Of a stretch of 34,624 nucleotides of DNA, positions 1 to 10,694 are shown piece after piece (position 1 is the first letter of the stretch; every line of letters starts with the position of its first letter). The position numbers and the translations under genes are program-made. The stretch comes from Marinifilaceae bacterium (GTDB lineage Bacteria > Bacteroidota > Bacteroidia > Bacteroidales > Marinifilaceae), in the NCBI GenBank assembly GCA_016744515.1, contig JADGEF010000018.1, positions 3,569 to 38,192 on the forward strand, given 5' to 3'. The notes under the pieces were generated by a model. The model did not search any database. It worked only from the letters and a program-made list of their open reading frames with translations, and was not told where the DNA came from.

Positions 1-159
1 CAGGACCGCTACTGCGTGAGGTTTGGAATTTAAACTCTCTAAAAAAAGAATCTCGATCGGTAATGGGAAGTCGCATGATAAAAAATAAGGCTTATTTTGG
101 CGTATTGATTAAATTCGGTTTACTTGTAATACAAAAGTATGATTTTAAGTCAACAAAAT
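1..159. other. Window edge without recognisable gene
   Basis: I see no convincing reading frame, RNA gene or repeat in this stretch. It lies downstream of the leftward GH15 gene and its terminator, so it may hold the end or promoter of a gene outside the window. Confidence 0.4.
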
Positions 160-204
160 ATAACAAAAGAAAACCAGCCAGTATAAATGTTCTACTGGCT
201 GGTT
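160..204 (-). terminator. Rho-independent terminator of the GH15 gene
   Basis: A perfect 12-bp inverted repeat (AACCAGCCAGTA at 172-183, TACTGGCTGGTT at 193-204) has a 9-nt loop. Read on the minus strand it is followed by a T-rich stretch (TTTTCTTTTGTT). It sits 14 bp past the stop codon of the leftward GH15 gene. Confidence 0.85.
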
Positions 205-218
205 TCTGTTACTCATAT

Positions 219-2027
219 CTATAGGTTTAATTGATTAATTAAACTTTCTGGTTCAGTATTATCAGATGAAAAATTGATGGCTGTTTCGATAATAGCTAAG
301 TGAGAGTAAGCTTGTGGGAAATTACCTAGCATACGTTTTGTCTTAAAATCGATGTCTTCAGAAAACAAGCCCAAATGATTGGAATAACTCAAAAGTATAT
401 CAAACTTATCTTGTGCTTCCTTTTTTCGTCCGATTTTATACAAGCTGTTTATCAACCAAAACGAACAAATTGTAAACGCAGACTTAGGCGTACCAAAATC
501 ATCTTGATTCTTATAACGATACATTAAACCATCATGTTCCAATTCCTGCTGAATGGTAAGCACTGTTGATATGTACTTCTCATCTTTAGCTTCTATAAAA
601 CCGTAGGTTTCCATTAATAAAACGGAAGCATCCAATTCGTCAGAACCATAATGCTGAGTGAATGCTTGTTTCTTTTCGCTCCAAGCATTTTTCATGATAT
701 CTTCTTTTACTGCATCACGATAAGGTGTCCATTTATTCACATAGTAATCACTATTTAGGAGTTTGGAAATTTTTACAGCTCGATCGAAAGCTACCCAACA
801 CATTACTTTACTGAAGGTAAAATGAAGGCTCTTTCCTCGGATTTCCCAGATTCCTCTATCAGGTTTACGCCAATTTTCTTCCACAACCTTTACAATACTT
901 CTTACAATAGTGTAAAGGTCTTCGGTATGTTCTAAAGAATTTTCAAACAAGCCGAATTGCTGATGAATCAAATCTAGAAGGATGCCATAAATATCATTTT
1001 GTTTTTGCTTATAAGCTGCATTACCAACTCGTACAGGTTTCGAACCTTCATAACCAGCCAAATGCTCCAATTCGTACTCCGAGAGTTTTTTTTCTCCATT
1101 AATACCATACATGATTTGGATTTTTTCCTTTTTTTCTGGAATAATATCCATGATAAAATCCAAATAACGCCTAGCCACATTATGATGTCCCAGCTGAGTT
1201 AATATTTTTACAACCATCGAGCCATCTCGTATCCAACAGAAGCGATAATCCCAGTTACGAACCTCACCAATGGTTTCTGGTACCGATGTCGTTAATGCTG
1301 CTAAAACGGCCCCAGTTTTTTGATAGCTCAGTAACTTTAAAACCAAAGCAGATCGCCCCATTTCTTCACTATACATTGAGTAAACTTTTGTTTTCTCCGA
1401 CCAATTCAACCAATAAGTTTTTGTTCTCTGCAGGTTTAGGTAAATACGGTCATGAGTTTGCTTAAGTAACTTTTGATTATAGGTAACTAGGCAAAATTCA
1501 TGTTTGTAGAGACAAATAATATCTTGATCTAAAATAGACTTACAATCGAAACTGGTATATAAATAAAGTGAGTCATAAGTTCCAGATGTTGTATAGGATT
1601 TGATGACATCAGTTTTAGCAAACTTGTTTTCAGTATGATTTCGAGCATAATCCAACTTCGGATTGTAAAGAATGCGGAAAGTTGGTTTTCCTTTGATATG
1701 TTTGAAATATCTAATTAAATCAGGTGGCGCATAGTAATCCTTATTCTCGGTGATATAACGAGGCATAAAATCGACAAGTTCAAAAATGCCATCCTCACAA
1801 ACGAAGCGTGTATGTAGAATGTTGGTGTTCTTTTTATAATATTGAACACTCCGAATATATTTTTCTGGTTTAATTTCAAAACTACCACCTTTCTCATTGT
1901 CTATCAGCTTTGCAAAAGCAGATGAAGAATCGAATTGAGGTAAGCACATCCAGTCTAAAGACCCTTTTTCAGACACCAATGCCGCAGAGCGACAATTTCC
2001 AATTACACCATAATTTAAATTTTTCAT
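219..2027 (-). CDS. Glycoside hydrolase family 15 protein (trehalase/glucoamylase-like)
   Basis: A cytoplasmic GH15 enzyme of 602 residues with no signal peptide. An N-terminal beta-sandwich region (about 1-240) opens with the family's NYGVIGNCRSAALVSEKGSLDW-type segment. The (alpha/alpha)6 catalytic barrel follows, with the family motifs RNWDYRFCWIRD, GY.GS.PVRVGN and GIWEIRG. E395 in GIWEIRG fits the general acid and E557 in the LFSED segment fits the general base. Family members hydrolyse trehalose or alpha-1,4/1,6-glucosides and release glucose. Divergence from a fused trehalose-6-phosphate synthase/phosphatase, with 101 bp between the starts, favours trehalose turnover, but the substrate is inferred. 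The ATG at 2025-2027 is followed by the conserved N-terminus, so the start is secure. Confidence 0.88.
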   Translation of the reverse strand: MKNLNYGVIGNCRSAALVSEKGSLDWMCLPQFDSSSAFAKLIDNEKGGSFEIKPEKYIRSVQYYKKNTNILHTRFVCEDGIFELVDFMPRYITENKDYYAPPDLIRYFKHIKGKPTFRILYNPKLDYARNHTENKFAKTDVIKSYTTSGTYDSLYLYTSFDCKSILDQDIICLYKHEFCLVTYNQKLLKQTHDRIYLNLQRTKTYWLNWSEKTKVYSMYSEEMGRSALVLKLLSYQKTGAVLAALTTSVPETIGEVRNWDYRFCWIRDGSMVVKILTQLGHHNVARRYLDFIMDIIPEKKEKIQIMYGINGEKKLSEYELEHLAGYEGSKPVRVGNAAYKQKQNDIYGILLDLIHQQFGLFENSLEHTEDLYTIVRSIVKVVEENWRKPDRGIWEIRGKSLHFTFSKVMCWVAFDRAVKISKLLNSDYYVNKWTPYRDAVKEDIMKNAWSEKKQAFTQHYGSDELDASVLLMETYGFIEAKDEKYISTVLTIQQELEHDGLMYRYKNQDDFGTPKSAFTICSFWLINSLYKIGRKKEAQDKFDILLSYSNHLGLFSEDIDFKTKRMLGNFPQAYSHLAIIETAINFSSDNTEPESLINQLNL

Positions 2028-2128
2028 AAAAAAAGATTACTTTAGTATTCGTTCACATAACATTTTTGAAAATAGTTAAATTTTCAGAACTTCCAATTAA
2101 TTTACAAATAGAATATATTTTTGATTTT

Positions 2129-4336
2129 ATGAATAGAATTCACATTGTTTCAAATAGACTCCCAGTTAGTATCAAGGTCGAAAAGGATAAAATTGAACTT
2201 ATACCCAGTGTTGGCGGGCTCGCTACCGGAATGAGATCAGTTTATAAGGAGTATAATGGTAAATGGATAGGCTGGCCTGGCTTACCTAGTGATGATATAG
2301 ATGAGAACCTGTCTGGTAGGATAGATAAGGAGCTAGAAAAGGAAGATTGTGTTTCGGTTCATCTTTCGAAAAAGGAGATCGATTTGTATTACGATGGTTT
2401 TAGTAACCGTACTATTTGGCCTTTGTTTCATTATTTTGCTCAGTATATCGATTACGATCCTGAATTATGGGACGCTTTTGTAAGTGTTAATCAGAAATTT
2501 GCCGACAAAGCTCTCGAAACCTTAGAAGAGGGTGATACCATTTGGATTCATGATTATCAATTGCTGTTGGTTCCTGAAATGATTAAATCGAAGAAACCTG
2601 GCGTTACAGTTGGCTTTTTTCTACATATCCCTTTCCCTTCATTTGAGGTTTTTCGAATTCTACCTTGGCGAAAAGAATTGATTCAAGGTATGTTGGGAGC
2701 AGATTTAATTGGCTTCCATACCTACGATTATCAACGTCACTTTTTCAGTTCGGTACGCCGTCTGATGGGTTATGAAATTTCCTTTAATCAAATTCATATA
2801 GAAGATAGAATTATCATTGTAGATGCTTTTCCAATGGGTATCGATTACGATAAATTTAAACATGCAGCAACCGAAGTCTTTCAAAAACCACTTCAGGAAA
2901 AATCTGAACTCCATCGTGAATTAGAGAAGTATTTTTTACTTTCTCCCGACAGAAAGTTGATTCTTTCAATAGATAGATTGGATTATTCAAAAGGAATTCC
3001 CAATCGATTAAGAGCTTTTGCTAAGTTTTTAGAAGAGTATCCTGAATTTGTTGGAAAAGTCACTCTAATTATGCTGGCAGTACCATCGAGAGGAACTGTT
3101 GAGCATTATATCAACCTCAAAAAAGAAGTTGAAGAATTGGTTGGGAGTGTTAATGGACAATTTGGAAATATTAATTATACACCGGTTTGGTACTTTTACC
3201 GTTCCATGCCTTTTGAGAGCCTGATCGAATTATACAGCTCTTGTGATGTGGCTCTAGTAACCCCAGTGCGCGATGGAATGAATTTGGTTGCCAAAGAATA
3301 CGTTGCATCTAGAACAAACCGCACCGGTGTAATTATTTTGAGTGAAATGGCGGGGGTTGCTAAAGAAATGGGCGAGGCCTTAATCATCAATCCTAATAAC
3401 ATTAATGAGATTGCAGAGAGTATAAATCAAGCGCTTACAATGCCATTGGATGAACAAAGAGAGCGTATGATTTTCCTTCAGGATAGAATCAAACGATATG
3501 ATGTTTTTAAGTGGTCTAGTGAGTTTGTAAAATCTCTATCGAAGGTTGAGGAAGTTCAGAATTCATTACATGCAAAACGTGTGAATGCTAAAATCATGGA
3601 GAGGATTCGTACTAGTTATAAAGATTCCAATATGCGAGCTATCTTTTTAGATTATGATGGCACACTTACAGGATTTAAAAAGAACCCTAATGATGCTTCC
3701 CCTAACGAAGAATTACATGAACTGCTTTATAAGTTGGAAGCTGATCAAAAAAATGTAATTACTATTATTAGTGGTAGAGATAGAGAGAGCCTTGAGACAT
3801 GGTTTGAGGGACACAAAATCAATTTAATAGTAGAACATGGGGTTTGGAGTAGAAAGTTTGGTAGAGATTGGAAAATGCTTACAAATGCAACAGATACATG
3901 GAAATCGAGCATAAAGCCAATTCTTGAAACTTTTGTTGATCGTACTCCAGGTTCTTTTATAGAAGAAAAGAACTATTCATTGGTTTGGCATTTCAGAAAA
4001 GCGGAACCAGAACAAGCTGACTTAAGAGCCAATGAGTTGAAGGATGAGTTAACGACTATGATTGCCAATCACAATCTTGAGATTTTAGAAGGGAATAAGG
4101 TTATTGAGGTGAAAACAGGTGGCATAAATAAAGGTATAGCCGCTATGCAATTTCTCAAAAACAAACCATTCGACTTTATTTTTGCTATTGGCGATGATTG
4201 GACGGATGAATATATGTTTAGAGAGTTACCCGAAACGGCTCATACCATTAAAGTGGGTTTGAAACATACTGCAGCCAAGTATAAAGTAGAATCTGTAGCA
4301 GCTGTTCGTAATTTCTTAGCTCAATTGGTCAAATAA
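2129..4336 (+). CDS. Bifunctional trehalose-6-phosphate synthase/phosphatase (OtsA-OtsB fusion)
   Basis: One polypeptide carries both steps of the OtsAB pathway: UDP-glucose plus glucose-6-phosphate to trehalose-6-phosphate, then dephosphorylation to trehalose. The GT20 synthase domain occupies about residues 1-475, with IHIVSNRLPV, the glycine loop GGLATG, HDYQLLLVPEMI, the phosphate-binding DRLDYSKG and PVRDGMNLVAKEY. The HAD phosphatase domain follows; its nucleophile motif DYDGT starts at residue 508 and GDDWTDEYMF lies near the end. The frame is open from a TTG at 2066, but the conserved domain begins at the ATG at 2129, giving 735 residues; I prefer that start. The cytoplasmic product is typically an osmolyte or stress protectant. 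A strong hairpin terminator follows. Confidence 0.93.
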   Translation: MNRIHIVSNRLPVSIKVEKDKIELIPSVGGLATGMRSVYKEYNGKWIGWPGLPSDDIDENLSGRIDKELEKEDCVSVHLSKKEIDLYYDGFSNRTIWPLFHYFAQYIDYDPELWDAFVSVNQKFADKALETLEEGDTIWIHDYQLLLVPEMIKSKKPGVTVGFFLHIPFPSFEVFRILPWRKELIQGMLGADLIGFHTYDYQRHFFSSVRRLMGYEISFNQIHIEDRIIIVDAFPMGIDYDKFKHAATEVFQKPLQEKSELHRELEKYFLLSPDRKLILSIDRLDYSKGIPNRLRAFAKFLEEYPEFVGKVTLIMLAVPSRGTVEHYINLKKEVEELVGSVNGQFGNINYTPVWYFYRSMPFESLIELYSSCDVALVTPVRDGMNLVAKEYVASRTNRTGVIILSEMAGVAKEMGEALIINPNNINEIAESINQALTMPLDEQRERMIFLQDRIKRYDVFKWSSEFVKSLSKVEEVQNSLHAKRVNAKIMERIRTSYKDSNMRAIFLDYDGTLTGFKKNPNDASPNEELHELLYKLEADQKNVITIISGRDRESLETWFEGHKINLIVEHGVWSRKFGRDWKMLTNATDTWKSSIKPILETFVDRTPGSFIEEKNYSLVWHFRKAEPEQADLRANELKDELTTMIANHNLEILEGNKVIEVKTGGINKGIAAMQFLKNKPFDFIFAIGDDWTDEYMFRELPETAHTIKVGLKHTAAKYKVESVAAVRNFLAQLVK

Positions 4337-4353
4337 AAAAAAACTTATTTACA

Positions 4354-4383
4354 AAAGGCGGCAAGATTATTCTTGTCGCCTTT
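4354..4383. terminator. Bidirectional terminator between converging genes
   Basis: The hairpin AAAGGCGGCAAGA / TCTTGTCGCCTTT has a 4-nt loop and one G:T pair. An A-rich run lies on its left and TTTGTTAT on its right. It lies between the stops of the trehalose synthase gene and the leftward lactonase gene, so it could serve both. Confidence 0.8.
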
Positions 4384-4411
4384 GTTATATAAATTATTTT
4401 GATCGATATGC

Positions 4412-5530
4412 TTAAAACAAAATGCAAACAGGCTTATAGGACTCTATTTGTTCCACATATTCTAATAAACCTGTTTTTTTATCACGTTTAAATGAAACGA
4501 TATTGTTTGAATGCTGATTGGCAACCAGCAAGAAGTTTTCATCAGGAGATAATGAGAAATTACGGGGCCACTTACCATGAGTAGATACATGAGCTAGCAG
4601 ATTTAAAGATCCATCACGCTTATTAACTCTATAAATCACAATGCTATTATGTCCCCTGTTGGATGCATACAGAAAGTTGCCGTCAGAAGAAATATGAATA
4701 TCACCAGGATAATTAGCTTCGGAATATGCTTTAGGTAAACTTGAATAAGAAGATACTATAGAATAATGGTTATCGTCTGTTTTTAGTACTAATGTTACTG
4801 TACTATTTAATTCATTCACCACATAAATCCATTTGTTATTAGGGTGAAACGCAAGATGACGCGGTCCAGCACCATCAGTCATCTTCAGTTTATATGGATC
4901 TTTAGCTTGTAGTTTATGAAGGCTAGTGTCCAGCTGAGAAAACCAGAGTTCGTTTGTTCCCAAATCTACAGTGATAATATTATTGTTAGAGGCTTCGAAC
5001 CAAGCTGAATGTGCATGGGCTGCTTGTTTTAGGTCATTGGTTTCTTTTATAGCGTGTTGCTCAATGTCGAGTAAATCAGATAATTCTCCCTTTTTATTCA
5101 ATTTTAGTAAGCCAACATTTCCACCTGTATAATTGGCAGTTAAGATATAACCATCAGAGTTTATATTTACAAAGCAAGGATTAGCGCCTCCTGTTGTACT
5201 TCTGTTGATAAACGAAAGGCTATCATTTAAAATAGAATAAGATTCGATTGTACCAACTTCATCATCATTACTAATCTCATTAACAGCTAGTAAATATTGT
5301 CTGTTATCACTCATAGCTAAAAATGAAGGATTGACCGACTTCGCAACTAAACCGATTGGTTTAATGCGACCATCTTTTTGCAGTATGTATTTATAAATAC
5401 CTTCACTCTTTTTATTGGTATATGTACCCACGTAAAAAGAATAACTGTTGCTGTTTTGCTTAATTTCTTTTTTATTAGTCTTACATCCTGTTAATACAAC
5501 AAGAATTATACAGATAATTTGGTATTTCAT
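4412..5530 (-). CDS. Lactonase-family beta-propeller lipoprotein (6-phosphogluconolactonase-like, YbhE/COG2706 type)
   Basis: A 372-residue protein with a lipoprotein signal peptide ending in the lipobox LTGC (Cys16), so it should be lipid-anchored outside the cytoplasm. The mature part shows repeated propeller-blade strands and family motifs: FYVGTYT, NPSFLAMS, NPCFVNIN, GPRHLAFHPN and WPRNFSLSPDENFLLVANQ. The COG2706 family includes cytoplasmic 6-phosphogluconolactonase Pgl and many exported members of unknown substrate. Because this copy is exported, a role in the pentose phosphate pathway is doubtful, and hydrolysis of a sugar lactone in the periplasm is only an inference. It sits 52 bp from the next leftward gene, so the two may be cotranscribed. 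Confidence 0.82.
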   Translation of the reverse strand: MKYQIICIILVVLTGCKTNKKEIKQNSNSYSFYVGTYTNKKSEGIYKYILQKDGRIKPIGLVAKSVNPSFLAMSDNRQYLLAVNEISNDDEVGTIESYSILNDSLSFINRSTTGGANPCFVNINSDGYILTANYTGGNVGLLKLNKKGELSDLLDIEQHAIKETNDLKQAAHAHSAWFEASNNNIITVDLGTNELWFSQLDTSLHKLQAKDPYKLKMTDGAGPRHLAFHPNNKWIYVVNELNSTVTLVLKTDDNHYSIVSSYSSLPKAYSEANYPGDIHISSDGNFLYASNRGHNSIVIYRVNKRDGSLNLLAHVSTHGKWPRNFSLSPDENFLLVANQHSNNIVSFKRDKKTGLLEYVEQIESYKPVCILF

Positions 5531-5582
5531 AAGAGTATAATATATTTAATTTCGATGATTTTAAAATTTGATCTGATTCATC

Positions 5583-6629
5583 TTAGGTATTAAGAATATC
5601 AAATTTAGCCTTGCGTCTTGCCCATCGCTCACGAGCGTATTGCTGCATGTCGATAATCTTATCTCTTTCATCAAGAATTTCAATACCTAAAAGACTTTCT
5701 ATCACATCTTCCATGGTAACAATACCATCCATACCACCATATTCGTCTATAACAACAGCGATATGTTCTTTCTTATTAAGTAGGGTTTCCCAAAGTTTTA
5801 GAAGAGTTTGAAATTCATGAACGATGACAATTTCTCGACTAATATCTTTTAGCTTCAAATTCTTCTTTTTTTCGGCAAGTTTCTCGAACACGCTTTGGCG
5901 AAAAACATAGCCGTTGATATTTTCAATATTATCAGAGTAAATTGGAATACGAGAATAATAAAGAAAATCCTTGTTTGTTAGAAAGTCTTCCAATGTCATG
6001 TTCTCATCTGCAGCAACAACAACAACTCTTGGTGTCATTATTTCAGTTACTTTAACCGCTTTAAGTTTAATGAGATTCTGAATAATCTTGTTTTCTCTTT
6101 CTTTAAAAACACCTTCTTCAGCACCAATATTAGCCATAGCAGATATTTCCTCTCGACTAACAGAAACATCTTTTGAATTCTTCGAAAACATCTTGGTTAG
6201 GTAAACTGACATGATAACCAAAGGGTAGCAAATAATAACCATGAAATTCATAATGAGGCCAGATGTAAGTGCTAATCGTCTCCAGTAGGTTGCCCCAATG
6301 GTTTTAGGTATTATTTCAGAGAAAATTAGAATAAGAAAGGTTAGAATTGCTGAAATAATTCCAAAGTAGACTTCTCCAAAAATATGAGTGGCTTCTGCTC
6401 CAACACCTGCTGCACCAATCGTATGTGCAATTGTATTAAGTGATAGAATTGCTGCAAGTGGTTTCTCAATCTGATTTTTGAGTTTTATAAAAACGCGTGA
6501 TGATTTGTGTCCTTCTTTTTCCTTCACCATAAGAAAAGATATTGGCGTGGAAAGTAAGACCGATTCCATAATGGAACATAGGAATGAAATGAAAATAGCT
6601 AAGCAGAGATAGGCTAGGAGAAGAACCAT
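5583..6629 (-). CDS. CNNM/DUF21 plus CBS-domain membrane protein (hemolysin/CorC family)
   Basis: A 348-residue inner-membrane protein. About four hydrophobic segments make up an N-terminal DUF21/CNNM domain (about 1-165), with FSEIIPKTIGA typical of the family. A paired CBS domain follows (about 190-325), including VTEIMTPR and VVIDEYGGMDGIVTMEDVIE. The family (COG1253) is linked to magnesium or other divalent cation transport. The C-terminal CorC/HlyC transporter-associated domain seen in longer members is absent; the protein ends soon after the CBS pair with a basic tail. Members of this short form exist, so I do not treat it as truncated. Confidence 0.85.
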   Translation of the reverse strand: MVLLLAYLCLAIFISFLCSIMESVLLSTPISFLMVKEKEGHKSSRVFIKLKNQIEKPLAAILSLNTIAHTIGAAGVGAEATHIFGEVYFGIISAILTFLILIFSEIIPKTIGATYWRRLALTSGLIMNFMVIICYPLVIMSVYLTKMFSKNSKDVSVSREEISAMANIGAEEGVFKERENKIIQNLIKLKAVKVTEIMTPRVVVVAADENMTLEDFLTNKDFLYYSRIPIYSDNIENINGYVFRQSVFEKLAEKKKNLKLKDISREIVIVHEFQTLLKLWETLLNKKEHIAVVIDEYGGMDGIVTMEDVIESLLGIEILDERDKIIDMQQYARERWARRKAKFDILNT

Positions 6630-6744
6630 TATTCTTGTTTATTGGTGAACTTACTAATTAAAAAAAGTTGATAAAATCAATTTTGAGATGAGACTCTTCA
6701 TAAAGATAGGTAAGATTTAATATAAGTTCTTCAAAATAGAGTTC

Positions 6745-6779
6745 AAAAAAAATCCCCTTTACCAATAAAGGTAAGGAGG
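6745..6779 (-). terminator. Terminator of the ABC-F gene
   Basis: On the minus strand an imperfect 10-bp hairpin (CCTCCTTACC / GGTAAAGGGG, loop of 6 nt) is followed by a run of eight T residues. It begins about 25 bp beyond the ABC-F stop codon. Confidence 0.65.
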
Positions 6780-6804
6780 ATAAATCTATATGGTGAATAG
6801 AATA

Positions 6805-8418
<1,614 letters not shown>

Positions 8419-8978
8419 TTAAATGAAAATCTTTTATTTTAGCTCTTACATCTCCTAATAAGTAAGGAGAGGGGCAATGAAAAACATATGTGTCAGTACG
8501 ATGTAAATAAAAATGTACTGCTTAAATAAACTTGTCCTTCTGCTTTAAAATCATGCTTTTACAAACGATCTAGAAGCTTAAAAATGCTTTGTTTATCGGT
8601 TTGCGAAATTAATAATAATAGATTAGAATATAGCACATCTGAAAAAAGAATTTTGATAAGAGAATTAAGGATAAAAAAAGGTATTTAAATGAAGCTTGAA
8701 ACTAACTTGTTTTTAAAGAACTAGAGCCTCTGAAAGTATATGTTCAAACTAAGAAGTTACTTTTTATCTAAAATAGATTATATTTGTTTGTTAAATTTTG
8801 AGAAATAAAAAGAGATTGAGAATTCAGATTTTTTACTAAAAGTTTGAAAATCAATCAATGAAATTGTAATTATTTTTAATTGTTGAGGAGTATATAATGC
8901 ATCTGTGTTGTATAAATTGATTAAGTATGATCTATCATCTTAATGTAAATAACTCTCTCAAATCTAAAATATTCTGAA
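8419..8978. other. Divergent intergenic region, ABC-F gene to fabG
   Basis: These 560 bp of AT-rich sequence hold no convincing gene. A TATATTTG box at 8779-8786 matches the Bacteroidota -7 element TAnnTTTG on the plus strand, but I see no clear TTTG at the right distance upstream. It would give fabG a leader of nearly 190 nt. A weak 6-bp hairpin (TCTCCT/AGGAGA) lies near 8453-8472. Confidence 0.4.
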
Positions 8979-9725
8979 ATGAAGTTATTAGAAGGAAAAA
9001 CAGCGATTATTACCGGAGCTTCTCGCGGTATTGGTAAAGCAGTAGCAATAGAATTTGCTAAGCAAGGTGCTAATGTAGCATTCACCGATTTATTTTATAA
9101 TGAAGCAGCTCAGGAAACTGAAAAAGAAATCGCTTCATATGGTGTTAAAGCTAAAGGATATGCTTCAGATGCAAGTAATTTTGCTGATACTGATAAAGTT
9201 GTAGCTGAAATTGCTAAGGAGTTTGGTGCTATTGATATTTTGGTTAACAATGCTGGTATCACTAAGGATACATTGTTAATGAGAATGACTGAAGAGCAGT
9301 GGGATATGGTTATTAACGTAAACCTTAAGTCTGTATTCAACTTCACAAAAGCTGTTCAACGTACTATGTTGAAGCAACGTAGTGGATCAATCATTAACAT
9401 GAGTTCTGTAGTAGGTGTTAGCGGTAACGCTGGTCAGTCTAACTATTCTGCATCTAAGGCAGGTATCATTGGATTTACTAAGTCAGTTGCTAAAGAGCTT
9501 GGTTCTCGTGGAATTCGTTCGAATGCAATTGCTCCAGGTTTCATTATTACTGAAATGACAGGTAAACTTCCTGAGGATGTTGTGAAAGAGTGGGCTGGTA
9601 AAATTCCTTTGAAAAGAGGAGGTACACCTGAAGAAATTGCAAAAACTTGTGTTTATTTAGGTTGTGATCTTTCTTCTTACGTTACAGGCCAAACTATTCA
9701 CGTTTGTGGTGGTATGAATATGTAA
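8979..9725 (+). CDS. fabG: 3-oxoacyl-[acyl-carrier-protein] reductase
   Basis: A 248-residue classical short-chain dehydrogenase that reduces 3-oxoacyl-ACP with NADPH in fatty acid elongation. It shows the cofactor loop TGASRGIG (12-19), NNAG (90-93), the catalytic Ser in MSSVVG (142/143), Tyr156 and Lys160 in YSASK, and a C-terminal YVTGQTIHVCGGMNM close to canonical FabG. The length is typical. Other SDR oxidoreductases share these motifs, but the match through the C-terminus favours FabG. Its codon use appears unusually uniform, suggesting high expression. A terminator follows at once, so it is probably monocistronic. Confidence 0.92.
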   Translation: MKLLEGKTAIITGASRGIGKAVAIEFAKQGANVAFTDLFYNEAAQETEKEIASYGVKAKGYASDASNFADTDKVVAEIAKEFGAIDILVNNAGITKDTLLMRMTEEQWDMVINVNLKSVFNFTKAVQRTMLKQRSGSIINMSSVVGVSGNAGQSNYSASKAGIIGFTKSVAKELGSRGIRSNAIAPGFIITEMTGKLPEDVVKEWAGKIPLKRGGTPEEIAKTCVYLGCDLSSYVTGQTIHVCGGMNM

Positions 9726-9750
9726 TCTTAGGATTAACAAAAATATTAAG

Positions 9751-9779
9751 AAGGATTGTCGTTTGGCAATCCTTTTTTT
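9751..9779 (+). terminator. Terminator downstream of fabG
   Basis: The inverted repeat AAGGATTG / CAATCCTT with an 8-nt loop runs into seven T residues, 26 bp after the fabG stop. Confidence 0.88.
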
Positions 9780-9813
9780 ATGAAATTGTACTTTTAAAAA
9801 TAAAATCAATCGA

Positions 9814-10218
9814 ATGAAAAGCTATATCTACGAATTAAAACTAAAAGTTCGCGATTACGAATGTGATTTACAGGGTGTTGTTAATAATTCAGTTTACCAG
9901 AACTATTTGGAACATGCACGTCATGAATTTTTGGAATCAGTCGGAAATAATTTTAAAGCTTTACACGAACAAGGCTTAGATGCCATGGTTGCGCGAGTTG
10001 AAATTGATTATAAAACTTCACTGAGTTCTGGCGATAAGTTTGTCATCAAAATAAATATTGATAGAGATGGACCAAAGCTAATTTTTCATGAAGATATATA
10101 CCGTTTATCGGACAATAAACTCTGTGCAAAAGGAAAAGTTTATACGATTTGTTTAAAGAATGGTAGGCTAACCAAAGGTGAAATTTTTGATGAACTTTTT
10201 GCTGAACACTTAAACTAA
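9814..10218 (+). CDS. 4HBT-fold acyl-CoA thioesterase (YbgC/FadM-like)
   Basis: A 134-residue single hot-dog domain protein. The N-terminal segment RDYECDLQGVVNNSVYQNYLEHAR matches the 4-hydroxybenzoyl-CoA thioesterase signature, with Asp18 at the position of the catalytic acid and an HARHEFL helix. Such proteins hydrolyse acyl-CoA or, less often, acyl-ACP thioesters in the cytoplasm. The position just downstream of fabG suggests a lipid-related role, although a terminator separates the two. It converges with the methyltransferase remnant, the two stops being 6 bp apart. Confidence 0.82.
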   Translation: MKSYIYELKLKVRDYECDLQGVVNNSVYQNYLEHARHEFLESVGNNFKALHEQGLDAMVARVEIDYKTSLSSGDKFVIKINIDRDGPKLIFHEDIYRLSDNKLCAKGKVYTICLKNGRLTKGEIFDELFAEHLN

Positions 10219-10224
10219 TTAGTC

Positions 10225-10590
10225 TTACTTTTTTTGCATTAAGGCATAATAAGCTCTGTGATTACCATTCTTCCCAGGAATGGTAATATTTTTTAGTTCT
10301 AAAATATGGAATAAGGGTGAGAATAACTTTTGGATTTCATCGATGTTTGAAAAATAGAGTACTGAACCTGTAGGTGTTTCACGGTATTTTCCTTTCCCAT
10401 CAAAATAAGCATTCTCTTCGTTAAATGCGATTGAAAGATAAAATGCATCTCTATTAAGAAGATTGGCTACATTCCTAACATACATTCCATGGAATATTTT
10501 CAGGTGATTGCTTACTGTAAATCTGATTGAATTCTTGGTTTGATTTGTCCATATTAATGATGATTTCCCTAGTCCTAGATACTGGAGCAT
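10225..10590 (-). pseudogene. C-terminal remnant of a class I SAM-dependent methyltransferase
   Basis: The 121-residue frame resembles the end of a family of SAM-dependent methyltransferases: NVANLLNRDAFYLSIAFNEE, GKGKYRETPTGSVLYFS and a closing ELKNITIPGKNGNHRAYYALMQ. The expected N-terminal SAM-binding half, with its glycine-rich E/D-x-G-x-G-x-G loop, is missing. An in-frame TAG lies 18 nt upstream of the first ATG, and only 150 bp separate that ATG from the neighbouring gene, too little for the lost domain. The first 35 or so residues do not look like the family. I call it a 5'-truncated relic; a short functional protein is possible but unlikely. Confidence 0.6.
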
Positions 10591-10650
10591 TAATGTTGGC
10601 TTTATCTAAATTACAAACACGTGTTCATTTTTAAGTTAGTAGATATTATC

Positions 10651-10658
10651 TATATTTG
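10651..10658 (+). promoter_or_regulatory. Putative -7 box for the TonB receptor gene
   Basis: TATATTTG matches the TAnnTTTG element of the Bacteroidota housekeeping sigma factor. No clear TTTG is present at the -33 position. The predicted transcript would start near 10665 and have a leader of about 78 nt. Confidence 0.5.
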
Positions 10659-10671
10659 CCCGGCAGGTAGA

Positions 10672-10694
10672 TTCTTATTTAGACTCGATAAGAA
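10672..10694 (+). promoter_or_regulatory. Hairpin in the leader of the TonB receptor gene
   Basis: A perfect 7-bp stem (TTCTTAT / ATAAGAA) encloses a 9-nt loop, just downstream of the predicted transcription start and 48 nt before the ATG. I cannot match it to the cobalamin riboswitch or another known family; a small regulatory or stabilising structure is possible. Confidence 0.35.

Noticed and set aside
2066..2128. TTG start extending the trehalose synthase by 21 residues
   Set aside because: The extension has no family similarity, and the GT20 domain begins exactly at the downstream ATG (2129).
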